DNA of 64,000 nucleotides from Macondimonas sp045864775 (GTDB taxonomy: Bacteria > Pseudomonadota > Gammaproteobacteria > UBA5335), in assembly GCA_045864775.1 (NCBI GenBank), contig BTVR01000001.1, positions 186,001 through 250,000 on the forward strand, written 5' to 3'. The first letter of the stretch is position 1. Each line of letters begins with the position of its first letter. Of the stretch, positions 1 to 7,397 are shown piece after piece. Both the position numbers and the translations under genes were made by a program. A model generated the notes under the pieces. It made no database searches. It saw only the letters and a program-made list of their open reading frames with translations, and was not told the DNA's origin.

Positions 1-1179
1 AGGATGCCCCGTCCCGCAGCCCAGGTTCACCAGACGGCCTTTGGCGAGCAGGATGATGCGTTTGCCGTCCGGGAAGATCACATGATCGACCTGCGGCTTG
101 ATCTCCTCCCACTGGTATTTTTCCAGGCTGGCGACGTCGATCTCGTTGTCGAAATGCCCGATGTTACAGACGATGGCGTTGTTCTTCATGCGCGCCATGT
201 GGGCGTGGTTGATGACGTGGTAGTTGCCGGTGGCGGTGACGAAGATATCGGCCTTGTCGGCAGCATCGTCCATGGTCACGACGCGATAGCCTTCCATTGC
301 CGCCTGCAGCGCGCAGATGGGGTCGATTTCGGTGACCCAGACCTGTGCCGACAGCGCGCGCAGGGCCTGCGCGCTGCCCTTGCCGACGTCGCCGTAGCCC
401 GCCACCACCGCGATCTTGCCGGCGACCATGACGTCGGTGGCGCGCTTGATGCCGTCGACCAAGGATTCGCGGCAGCCGTAGAGGTTGTCGAACTTCGACT
501 TGGTGACCGAATCATTGACGTTGATGGCCGGGAATTTCAGCTCGCCGCGCTCGTGCATCTGGTAGAGGCGGTGCACGCCAGTGGTGGTTTCCTCGGTCAC
601 GCCCTTGATGTGGGCCAAGCGCGTGGAGTACCACTTGGGATCGATGGCCAGGTGCGCGCGGATCGCCGCGAACAGGACGCGCTCCTCCTCGCTGGTGGGA
701 TGGTTCAGCACCGCCAGATCGGTTTCGGCGCGGCTGCCCAGATGCAGCAGCAAGGTGGCGTCCCCGCCGTCGTCGAGGATCATGTTGGAATGCCCGCCGT
801 CGGGCCACTCGAAGATGCGGTGGGTATAGGCCCAGTATTCCTCGAGGCTTTCGCCCTTGTAGGCGAAAACCGGCGTACCGCTGGCGGCGATGGCTGCGGC
901 CGCGTGGTCCTGGGTGGAGAAGATGTTGCAGGAGGCCCAGCGCACTTCCGCCCCCAGCGCCTGCAGCGTCTCGATCAGCACCGCCGTCTGGATGGTCATG
1001 TGCAGGGAGCCGGTGATGCGCGCGCCTCGCAGCGGCTGGCCGGCGGCGAACTCCTCACGGATTGCCATCAGGCCGGGCATCTCGGTTTCGGCGATCAGGA
1101 TCTCTTTCCGACCCCAATCGGCCAGGCTCATGTCGGCGACGATGTAATCGGTTTTGGGGACTTCAGCCAGATGACTCAT
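1..1179 (-). CDS. ahcY: S-adenosylhomocysteinase (adenosylhomocysteine hydrolase), C-terminus cut by window edge
   Basis: Cytoplasmic NAD-dependent enzyme that splits S-adenosylhomocysteine into adenosine and homocysteine, clearing the product of SAM-dependent methylation. The protein starts MSHLAEVPKTDYIVADMSLA and contains the family signature GSLHMTIQTAVLIETL, the substrate-site stretch NVNDSVTKSKFDN and the NAD-binding glycine motif VVAGYGDVGKGSA, all in the usual order. The open frame runs off the left edge, so roughly the last tens of residues are missing. The ATG at 1179 has GGAG six bases upstream, inside a palindrome. It lies downstream of metK on the same strand but has its own promoter and an SAH riboswitch, so it is expected to be induced by its substrate. 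Confidence 0.97.
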   Translation of the reverse strand, partial: MSHLAEVPKTDYIVADMSLADWGRKEILIAETEMPGLMAIREEFAAGQPLRGARITGSLHMTIQTAVLIETLQALGAEVRWASCNIFSTQDHAAAAIAASGTPVFAYKGESLEEYWAYTHRIFEWPDGGHSNMILDDGGDATLLLHLGSRAETDLAVLNHPTSEEERVLFAAIRAHLAIDPKWYSTRLAHIKGVTEETTTGVHRLYQMHERGELKFPAINVNDSVTKSKFDNLYGCRESLVDGIKRATDVMVAGKIAVVAGYGDVGKGSAQALRALSAQVWVTEIDPICALQAAMEGYRVVTMDDAADKADIFVTATGNYHVINHAHMARMKNNAIVCNIGHFDNEIDVASLEKYQWEEIKPQVDHVIFPDGKRIILLAKGRLVNLGCGTGHP

Positions 1180-1183
1180 GCGG

Positions 1184-1201
1184 AGCTCCATGCATGGAGC
1201 T
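1184..1201 (-). promoter_or_regulatory. Perfect palindrome covering the ahcY ribosome binding site
   Basis: The 18-base perfect palindrome agctccatgcatggagct includes the GGAG that serves ahcY. In the RNA, CTCC on the 5' side can pair with GGAG on the 3' side and hide it. Sitting between the riboswitch aptamer and the start codon, it is the natural candidate for the expression platform. The pairing is seen in the sequence; the switching role is inferred. Confidence 0.6.
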
Positions 1202-1261
1202 GGCGAGCGGAGAGGGCGAGGGGCTCGCCGTCATCCTGGGGACCCGCCAGCGGGTTGGATG

Positions 1262-1334
1262 TCGGAGAGCGCCGTTGAACCGCTTCCGAGCCTGGGACCG
1301 GCCACGCGGGCCGATCTTGCAGCGCTCCTCGGAA
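1262..1334 (-). promoter_or_regulatory. SAH riboswitch aptamer upstream of ahcY
   Basis: On the minus strand this reads CCGAGGAGCGCTGCAA, a variable stem, then CCAGGCTCGGAAGCGG and CAACGGCGCTC. These are the conserved blocks of the SAH riboswitch: GAGGAGCGCUGC pairs with the distal AACGGCGCUC, and CCGAG pairs with CTCGG. The family is known to sense S-adenosylhomocysteine and raise expression of SAH-recycling genes, which matches the ahcY position. It begins about ten bases after a sigma-70-like -10 box, as expected for a 5' leader aptamer. Confidence 0.93.
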
Positions 1335-1342
1335 TGGCGGGG

Positions 1343-1370
1343 AGTATAGCGCGCCAGATGCCAGAGGCAA
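1343..1370 (-). promoter_or_regulatory. Sigma-70 type promoter for ahcY
   Basis: Minus-strand -35 TTGCCT (1370-1365) and -10 TATACT (1348-1343) are separated by 16 bases. The predicted start falls a few bases before the SAH aptamer, so the riboswitch would occupy the beginning of the transcript. Confidence 0.7.
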
Positions 1371-1403
1371 GGGAGCGGCATTGCCCAGCGGGGTAACCGT
1401 GGG

Positions 1404-1433
1404 AAAGCGCGCCGAGCGCATCAGGCGCGCTTT
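1404..1433 (-). terminator. Hairpin terminator candidate after metK
   Basis: Perfect 10-bp inverted repeat AAAGCGCGCC / GGCGCGCTTT with a 10-base loop, placed between the metK stop and the ahcY promoter. The following T-run is only three bases, so termination may be partial. It supports separate transcription of metK and ahcY. Confidence 0.55.
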
Positions 1434-1453
1434 GGGGCGTCCTTGCGCCGCGC

Positions 1454-2611
1454 TCAGGCGGCGGCGCGCAGTGCTTCGGCCTTGTCGGTCCGCTCCCAGG
1501 TGAAGTCGGCTTCTTCGCGACCGAAGTGGCCGTAAGAGGCGGTGCGCTGATAGATGGGACGACGCAGGTCGAGCATCTGGATCAGGCCGCGCGGGCGCAG
1601 GTCGAAGTGCTCGCGCACCAGAGCGACCAGCCTGTCTTCATCGACGCGGCCGGTGCCGAAGGTGTCGATGCTGATCGAGGTGGGTTCGGCGACACCGATG
1701 GCGTAGGACACCTGTACCTCGCAGCGGCGGGCAAGGCCCGCGGCCACGATGTTCTTGGCGACGTAGCGCGCGGCATAGGCGGCAGAGCGGTCGACCTTGG
1801 TGGGATCCTTGCCGGAGAAGGCACCGCCCCCATGGCGAGCCATGCCGCCGTAGGTGTCGACGATGATCTTGCGGCCGGTGAGGCCGCAGTCGCCGACCGG
1901 ACCGCCGATCTCGAAGGCCCCGGTGGGGTTGATGAAGTATTTGATGCTGCCGTCCTGCCACTGCGCGGGGAGGACGGGCTTGATGATCTCTTCCATCACC
2001 GCCTCGACCAAGCGGTCATGAGCGATGCCCGGATCGTGCTGGGTGGAGAGGACGACGGCGTCGATGCCCACGGGTCGGCCCGCATCGTAACGCACCGTGA
2101 CCTGGGATTTGGCGTCCGGGCGCAGCCACGGCAAGGTGCCGTTCTTGCGCACCTCGGCCTGGCGTTGCACCAGCCGGTGGGAGAGGGTGATCGGCAACGG
2201 CATCAGGACGTCGGTTTCATCGGTGGCGAACCCGAACATCAGGCCCTGGTCGCCGGCCCCCTGATCCAGATCCAGGCCCCGGCCTTCATCCACGCCTTGC
2301 GCGATGTCGGCGGATTGATGGCCGATTTCGGTCAGCACGGCGCAGGTGTCGGGACCGAAGCCCATCGCATCGGTATACCCGATTTCCCGGACGACCTCGC
2401 GCGCGACGCGATCGAACTCCACGTGGGCATGGGTCGTGATTTCGCCCGCCAGCATGACGAGGTTGTTCTTGACCAGCGTCTCGCAGGCGACACGGGCGCC
2501 TGCATCCTTGGAGAGAATCGCGTCCAGGACGGCATCCGAGATCTGGTCGCAGACCTTGTCCGGGTGCCCTTCGGAAACCGATTCGGAGGTGAACAAACGG
2601 GTTTGAGCCAT
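1454..2611 (-). CDS. metK: S-adenosylmethionine synthetase
   Basis: Makes S-adenosylmethionine from methionine and ATP in the cytoplasm. The 385-residue protein starts MAQTRLFTSESVSEGHPDKV, the classical N-terminus of MetK. It carries the hexapeptide-type motif GAGDQGLMFGFAT and the glycine-rich loop GGGAFSGKDPTKVDRSAAY. The open frame extends 115 codons further upstream, but the ATG at 2611 is chosen because it matches the family N-terminus and has GGGGCT upstream. Together with ahcY here and metH at 62.7-64 kb, three steps of the methyl cycle lie in this window. Confidence 0.98.
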   Translation of the reverse strand: MAQTRLFTSESVSEGHPDKVCDQISDAVLDAILSKDAGARVACETLVKNNLVMLAGEITTHAHVEFDRVAREVVREIGYTDAMGFGPDTCAVLTEIGHQSADIAQGVDEGRGLDLDQGAGDQGLMFGFATDETDVLMPLPITLSHRLVQRQAEVRKNGTLPWLRPDAKSQVTVRYDAGRPVGIDAVVLSTQHDPGIAHDRLVEAVMEEIIKPVLPAQWQDGSIKYFINPTGAFEIGGPVGDCGLTGRKIIVDTYGGMARHGGGAFSGKDPTKVDRSAAYAARYVAKNIVAAGLARRCEVQVSYAIGVAEPTSISIDTFGTGRVDEDRLVALVREHFDLRPRGLIQMLDLRRPIYQRTASYGHFGREEADFTWERTDKAEALRAAA

Positions 2612-2667
2612 GGCAAGAGCCCCTTGATGGAGGAAGGAAACGCGACTGGCGGGCCAGCGTGGGCGCA

Positions 2668-2696
2668 AGCCTAGCCCATGGTCGACACGGTGCCAA
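2668..2696 (-). promoter_or_regulatory. Candidate metK promoter
   Basis: Minus-strand -35 TTGGCA (2696-2691) and -10 TAGGCT (2673-2668) with an ideal 17-base spacer. The -10 is a weak match, so this is only a candidate. Confidence 0.4.
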
Positions 2697-2716
2697 GATC
2701 GCGGCGGCCGGATCGG

Positions 2717-2750
2717 GGCTCCTCTGCATGACCGTGATGCAGATGGAGCC
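2717..2750. repeat. 13-bp hairpin with one bulge upstream of metK
   Basis: Plus strand: GGCTCC, TCTGCAT, a seven-base loop, ATGCAGA, one bulged T, GGAGCC. All 13 pairs are Watson-Crick. A run of seven A follows on the plus strand (T-run before the hairpin on the minus strand), so neither strand shows a normal intrinsic terminator. It lies just upstream of the candidate metK promoter and could be a regulator site; its role is unknown. Confidence 0.6.
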
Positions 2751-3033
2751 GAAAAAAAGCTCTCCTGCGTCTGCTCCGCGATCGCGGATCGAAGCGGTGC
2801 GGGCGACGCATGCGGCCCTCTTGGCTGGGCGCAGGTGAGCCTTTTGCCTCGAAGGCCCATCCGCGGCGCGCCGAACGGTCCCACCGAGGTTGCCGGCGGT
2901 CGGGCGAGCTTGCGCAAGCCCGATCCCGATACGCGCACCAATCTGTCATCCGCCAAAAACCGGCCTCGAGGGTCATGCAGAACGGCGCTCGCAGGATCGA
3001 CCGGCGCGCGGGATGGAGCCGAACACGGCTTCG

Positions 3034-3047
3034 TTGACCAAAATCAA
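3034..3047 (+). promoter_or_regulatory. FNR/ANR-type box upstream of the FMN/ApbE operon
   Basis: TTGAC-CAAA-ATCAA matches the FNR/ANR consensus TTGAT-N4-ATCAA at nine of ten positions. A class II FNR promoter places the box at -41.5, which predicts a start near 3082 and a -10 near 3070-3075, where TAACAA is found. An ATTCTCATT stretch at 3057-3065 resembles the core of a Fur box, so iron control is an alternative or addition. Confidence 0.5.
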
Positions 3048-3104
3048 TCGCGGACAATTCTCATTGGGATAACAATTAACAAAACCCAAATGGAGCCGTC
3101 CGAG

Positions 3105-4058
3105 ATGAGATCATCAAACACCATGGGATCCCGACAAGCCTGGGTGCGCGGAATGACTCTGGCGTCGCTCGCCGGGCTTGCCGGCCACGTCCTGCCTGCC
3201 CATGCAGACGAGCCTCTGCTGGGCTACACCGCGGGCGCGGAAACGCTCCCCGCGGGCGCGTCGGACGCCGAGTTGTGGCTCCCCGCGGGCGCGTCGGACG
3301 CCGAGTTGTGGCTCACGCATCATGGTGACAAGCGCCGGGGCGACTATGCGCGGCAGAACGTCAGGTTCGAATACGAGTACGGGCTCTCGGATCGGCTGAC
3401 GCTTGCCGCCTATCTCAACGGCTACCGGCACGATTACGATTGCGGCGCCGCCGGCTGCGCAGGTCCGGAAGGCGAGCCTGAGATTCTGGGCAGTGAAAAC
3501 GACTTCCAGGTCAGCGGGCCCTCGCTCGAGCTGAAGAAGATGGTCCTGTCGCCTTACACCGATGCGATCGGGCTGGCGCTGTACGGAGAACTTTCCTACG
3601 ACCGCATCGACGACATCACGGGCGAGAAGGGAGACGGCTGGGAGTTGGAGAACAAGCTGATTCTTCAGAAGCCCATGCTCGAAGACCAGCTCTTCTGGCT
3701 GACCAACTTCGAACTCGAGGCCGAGTCCTGGAAGCCCGAGGACGGCGATACCGAGTACGCCGTGGCCCCTCGGTTGCGTTCGGGATTGTCCTATCGTGTG
3801 GCGTCCAACTGGTATCTGGGCTTCGAGGGCTGAGCCGATCTGGAGATCCTCAATCCGCCCGATGGCTCCTGGGAGTTCGACCATTGGGACTTCTTCGCCG
3901 GCCCCAGCGTCCATTACGGGGCGCAGCACTGGTGGACGACGCTTACCGCGACGCCTCAGCTGGCCGGTTCCGACGAGAGCGACGACGATTCCACCGGCCG
4001 TCACTTGGCGGATCATGAGAAATATGAGGTCCGACTGAAGGTCGGCTACAACTTTTGA
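3105..4058 (+). pseudogene. Outer-membrane beta-barrel protein gene interrupted by an in-frame TGA
   Basis: The frame starts MRSSNTMGSRQAW with a signal peptide ending near VLPAHA and continues as an amphipathic, aromatic-rich barrel-like protein (FEYEYGLSDRLTLAAYLNG). At 3831-3833 a TGA interrupts LGFEG*ADLEILNP; the same frame continues for 74 codons to TGA at 4056-4058 and ends VRLKVGYNF, a typical barrel C-terminus with final Phe. One change, TGG to TGA, would explain the break. A 33-base tandem duplication near the mature N-terminus is a second recent lesion. The start at 3105 has GGAG nine bases upstream. Similar proteins of unknown function (I believe the DUF6662 type) occur beside FMN-binding proteins. 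Sequencing error is possible. Confidence 0.75.
3246..3311 (+). repeat. Perfect 33-bp tandem duplication
   Basis: Two identical copies (3246-3278 and 3279-3311) of a 33-base unit encode LPAGASDAELW twice in a row. The copies have no differences, and the length is a multiple of three, so the frame is kept. Identity points to a recent event. Confidence 0.95.
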
Positions 4059-4077
4059 ACGAGGGAGCGATTCGACG

Positions 4078-4602
4078 ATGAGCGATCGTTCTGCTTTCCT
4101 GTTGCCCCTCGCCGCCCTGGCCGTTTCGCCGGCCTGTTACGCAGTGCAGTATCTTTCAGTCGATCAGGCGCAGGCGCTGATGTTTCCGAACGCGGTGCTC
4201 ACGCCGCTACCACTGACCCTGAGCGCCGAGCAGAAGAAGGCTATCGAACAGCGCGTCGGCATGAAGGTGCGTCAGAGCGAACTCCGGCTCTGGCGCGCGC
4301 CCGGCGGCTATTTCCTGGTCGATCAGGTGCTGGGCAAGCATGAGTTCATTACCTACGCCGTGGCACTGGACGACGCTGGCGCCGTGCGCCAGATCGAAAT
4401 CCTGGATTACCGCGAAACCCACGGCGACGAGGTTCGTCGCCCCGGCTGGCGCGCCCAGTTCGCCGGCAAGACCAGCGCCGATACACTGCGGGTCAACAAG
4501 GATATTCAGAACATCTCGGGCGCGACCTTGTCCTGCGTCCACATCACCGACGGCATTCGCCGCCTGTTGGCCACCTACGATGTCGCCATCCGCTCTCGCT
4601 GA
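4078..4602 (+). CDS. Periplasmic FMN-binding domain protein
   Basis: A 174-residue exported protein with an N-terminal signal sequence (SAFLLPLAALAVSPACYA). Its C-terminal FMN-binding domain contains NISGATLSC, the motif in which a Thr is covalently linked to FMN through a phosphoester bond. Such domains shuttle electrons in the periplasm or are tethered parts of larger reductases. The very next gene, overlapping by 23 bases, is ApbE, the enzyme that attaches this FMN, which makes the assignment strong. The natural electron donor and acceptor are not visible. GAGGGAG lies ten bases before the ATG. Confidence 0.85.
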   Translation: MSDRSAFLLPLAALAVSPACYAVQYLSVDQAQALMFPNAVLTPLPLTLSAEQKKAIEQRVGMKVRQSELRLWRAPGGYFLVDQVLGKHEFITYAVALDDAGAVRQIEILDYRETHGDEVRRPGWRAQFAGKTSADTLRVNKDIQNISGATLSCVHITDGIRRLLATYDVAIRSR

Positions 4603-5491
4603 GACAGGACCCTGGCGGCGCGCCCGGCCGCTGCTCGGAACGTTCGTGGAAATCACCTTGAGCGAGTCGGCGGAGTCGGGCTATCCGGCCGTCGCTTTCG
4701 AAGCCGCATTCGCGGCCATCGCCCGCGTTCACGACCTGATGAGCTGGCATGACGCCGGCAGTGACGTCGGGCGCATCAATCGCGCCGCCAGCGGGCCGTG
4801 GTTGCCGATCGACCCGTGGACTGGCGAGGTCCTGCGCGCGGCGCAGATGTTGTTCGCGCGCAGCGGGGGGCTGTTCGATGTGACCTGCGAGCGCCATTTG
4901 CGCCGCACCGGTGTCTTGCCGGATGCGCCGTGGCCCAGCCCCGAACGCGGCGGCGGGATGGCGGATCTGATGCTGGACGATGAGGGTATCAGGGCGCGGC
5001 TCATTCGACCGCTGACCCTGAACCTCGACGGCATCGCCAAAGGTTACGCCGTGGATCGGGCCGTTGCCGTTCTGGAAGCGCACGGGATCGCGGGCGGCTG
5101 CGTCAATGCCGGTGGCGACCTGCGGCTGTTCGGTTCGGCCGAGCAGGAAATCGGTCTGCGTCATCCGCGCCGGCCTGCCGAGATCCTGTCGCTGGGGCGC
5201 TACGGCAACCGCGCGGTGGCCACGACCGGCGGGTACTTTCTCGATTCACGGCTGGACGTCGCCAGTGCGGTGATCGATCCGGCGAGCGGTCGAGCGGTGG
5301 CGTTGCAGGGCAGCATCACCGTCACGGCGCCGCGCTGCATGCATGCCGATGCCTTGACCAAGATCGCGGCCTTGCGGCGTTCCGATGATCCCCTCGCGGA
5401 ATCGTTGTTTCGCGAGCTGCAAGCAACGGTGCATGTGTTTTCAATCCCAGGTCCGGAGATCGAGCATGCCCACCCAGTCTCGCTTCAATAG
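4580..5491 (+). CDS. apbE: FAD:protein FMN transferase
   Basis: Transfers FMN from FAD to Thr of the SGAT motif of flavoproteins, here presumably the product of the gene just upstream. The 303-residue protein shows the ApbE hallmarks LNLDGIAKGYAVDRA, VNAGGDLRLFG and VATTGGYF. The chosen ATG at 4580 overlaps the FMN-protein gene by 23 bases. This start gives no clear signal peptide or lipobox, although most ApbE proteins act outside the cytoplasmic membrane. Either this member works in the cytoplasm or export information is missing. It overlaps the next gene by 26 bases, so the operon is translationally coupled. Confidence 0.92.
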   Translation: MSPSALAETGPWRRARPLLGTFVEITLSESAESGYPAVAFEAAFAAIARVHDLMSWHDAGSDVGRINRAASGPWLPIDPWTGEVLRAAQMLFARSGGLFDVTCERHLRRTGVLPDAPWPSPERGGGMADLMLDDEGIRARLIRPLTLNLDGIAKGYAVDRAVAVLEAHGIAGGCVNAGGDLRLFGSAEQEIGLRHPRRPAEILSLGRYGNRAVATTGGYFLDSRLDVASAVIDPASGRAVALQGSITVTAPRCMHADALTKIAALRRSDDPLAESLFRELQATVHVFSIPGPEIEHAHPVSLQ

Positions 5492-5966
5492 CGTGCCGCA
5501 CTGGCAGCGCTCGCTGCTGTATCTGACGGTCTCGGGGCTCGCCGTCACGGGCCTTGCCTGGATGGCCCTTCACTACGCGAGCGGCGGATTTGCCGGCGAA
5601 GACAGGCCTTACGCCTTACTGCACCAACTCATGGTGTTGCACGGGATTTTGGGATACGCCACGGCCGTTGCGGTGGGTATGTTCCTTGGTCAGCATGTGG
5701 CCACCGGCTGGCGTTCGGGTCGCAATCTGGCCACCGGCCTCAGCGTGGCCGTGCTGTTTGGCGCCTTGATGGGTACGGCCCTGGTGCTCTATTACAGCGG
5801 CGAGGAGTGGTTACGAACGGTCGCCAGCCTGAGTCATCAGATTCTCGGTCTGGGTCTGATCTTGGCCGTTCCCCTTCATGTCGCACATCACCGTACTCGC
5901 CGCGTGTTGCCGAGGATGGCCGGTGCGAAGAATGGGGGTCGTGACGCAGATTCCGCGAATGTCTGA
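5466..5966 (+). CDS. Four-helix membrane protein, cytochrome b-like
   Basis: A 166-residue protein with four predicted membrane helices (about residues 16-36, 55-77, 86-110, 118-140) and His residues positioned at helix ends (ALLHQLMVLHGILG; SLSHQILGLG; VPLHVAHH). This resembles small b-type cytochrome or DUF4405-like membrane domains. Its place as the last gene after an FMN protein and ApbE suggests that it passes electrons from the quinol pool or membrane to the periplasmic flavoprotein. The function is inferred from context; no exact family was recognised. Confidence 0.55.
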   Translation: MPTQSRFNSVPHWQRSLLYLTVSGLAVTGLAWMALHYASGGFAGEDRPYALLHQLMVLHGILGYATAVAVGMFLGQHVATGWRSGRNLATGLSVAVLFGALMGTALVLYYSGEEWLRTVASLSHQILGLGLILAVPLHVAHHRTRRVLPRMAGAKNGGRDADSANV

Positions 5967-6084
5967 CATCGCTGACGCCTGATCGAGGCAAGGCCAGCAG
6001 AAGTTATCTCGGGCGGTAGATGCCGACGTAGCGACTTGCTGCCGGCCGGGTGGAGGTCGCCGGCCCCGTTCCCGAGCCCGTGGA

Positions 6085-7299
6085 TCAGCCGTGGCCGGTC
6101 AGTTGCCCGAAGAGTCGAAACCCGCCGACGTAGGTGCCCATCGAGGCGCCCAGATTGACCAGCATGAAGACCAGAAAGGTGTGGGCCACCCGGTTGCGCC
6201 ACCAGCCGGCAAGGTGTGCGACGTCCTCGCGCAGCGTCGAGAAATCCGCAACTCGGGGCTTGCGCAGCCACAGTTCCATCGCCACGGCCACCATGCCGGC
6301 CCCGATCAAGGGGTGCAGCGTCGTGATCGGCGCGGCCAGGAAAGACGTCAGGATGGTCAGCGGATGCGCCAGGGCAACCAGGGCACCGATCGCTGCCAAT
6401 CCCCCCGTCGTCAAGGTCCAGTCGAGCACCAGTTGCCAGCCGAGCGCGGGTCCCCGCACGAAGCCGACCACGAATCCTCCGATGATGAGGATCATGATGA
6501 TCCATGGCAGCAGTTGCCCCAGGCGGCCGCGGGGGGGTGTGGTCACCAGCGCGGCCAAGGCGGCGTCCGGGGGCGCGGCTGGCGGCGTCTCGAGGTGTCG
6601 CATGATTCCATCGAGATGGCCGGCGCCGACCACGGCAAGCATCCGCTGGCCCGGATGCTTCTGGGCATGCTCCCACAGCTTGAGCGCCATATATTCATCG
6701 CGCTCGCTGATCAGGGCCCTGTAAAGCGGCTCGGCCTGATCGGCAAAGTCGGCAAAGGTGTTGTGCAGGATATCGCCGGTCTTGAGTCGCTCGATGTCTT
6801 CCTCCGCGACTTCTTCCCGGGTCAGCAGGCTCGCGACCAGACCGGCGATGAGCCCGGGGCGTTGCCACCAGCGCACGGCGGCGGTCAGTCGGCGCAGCGT
6901 GACGCCCACCTCGCGATCGATGAGGACCACGGGCAGGCCGGCTTCATCGGCGGCTTCCAGTGCCGCGCGCAGCTCGGCGCCCGGCTCGACGCCGAGCTGA
7001 TCGGCCAGCCGTTGCTGATAGGCGGTCAGCGCAAGGTTGGCCGCGACCAAGCCCATCTTGCCTTCGCGCACGACCTGCAACAGATCCATGCGGGCCAGTG
7101 CATCGGGATCCCGAAGGGCGGCATGGCGGCTGGGGCACAGTTCGACCGCGACGGCATCGAATCCGCCCTCGGCAATCAATCGCCGCACCGCCGATTCGCT
7201 GCTCCGGGACACATGGGCAGTGCCCAGCAGGGTGATGGACGTCGTGCCAAGCGTGATTTCCCGCAGGGGCTCATCGGGGGCGATTTCAGACGGATTCAC
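6085..7299 (-). CDS. TraB/PrgY-type membrane protein
   Basis: A 404-residue protein of the TraB family. The N-terminal soluble part carries LLGTAHVSRSSESAV and AVELCPSRHAAL plus a later VVGAGHLDGI, i.e. the conserved GTAH, E-C-R-like and GxGH motifs seen in TraB/GumN proteins thought to be protease-like. The C-terminal third has about four hydrophobic helices (LLPWIIMILIIGGFVVGF and later). The family includes enterococcal pheromone-shutdown proteins and many bacterial and archaeal proteins of unknown role. The GTG at 7299 is chosen because AAGGA lies six bases upstream; the frame extends further but without a good site. It is transcribed divergently from the next gene. Confidence 0.8.
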   Translation of the reverse strand: MNPSEIAPDEPLREITLGTTSITLLGTAHVSRSSESAVRRLIAEGGFDAVAVELCPSRHAALRDPDALARMDLLQVVREGKMGLVAANLALTAYQQRLADQLGVEPGAELRAALEAADEAGLPVVLIDREVGVTLRRLTAAVRWWQRPGLIAGLVASLLTREEVAEEDIERLKTGDILHNTFADFADQAEPLYRALISERDEYMALKLWEHAQKHPGQRMLAVVGAGHLDGIMRHLETPPAAPPDAALAALVTTPPRGRLGQLLPWIIMILIIGGFVVGFVRGPALGWQLVLDWTLTTGGLAAIGALVALAHPLTILTSFLAAPITTLHPLIGAGMVAVAMELWLRKPRVADFSTLREDVAHLAGWWRNRVAHTFLVFMLVNLGASMGTYVGGFRLFGQLTGHG

Positions 7300-7397
7300 T
7301 AAGGATCCTTGCGGGCGGGCTGGACGTGTGGGCGACAGGCTGGGCAAGATCGCGCAAAGCATGCCGCGCGGGTGGCGGGGAATCAAGCGGAGGCGCC

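Larger units (their letters stand above)
2697..3104. other. Intergenic region between divergent metK and the redox operon
   Basis: About 400 bases without a supportable gene. It holds a long hairpin (2717-2750), a perfect 12-base palindrome gcttgcgcaagc at 2908-2919, and an FNR-like box with a candidate promoter near 3034-3080. No other structure was recognised. Confidence 0.6.

Noticed and set aside
3067..3077. GGATAACAATT, identical to half of the E. coli lac operator
   Set aside because: An 11-base match with no lacI or sugar genes nearby; more simply part of the -10 region of the FNR-type promoter.
3831..3833. In-frame TGA as a selenocysteine codon
   Set aside because: No SECIS-like hairpin was recognised right after it, the family is not redox-active at this site, and a TGG (Trp) to TGA change explains it more simply.
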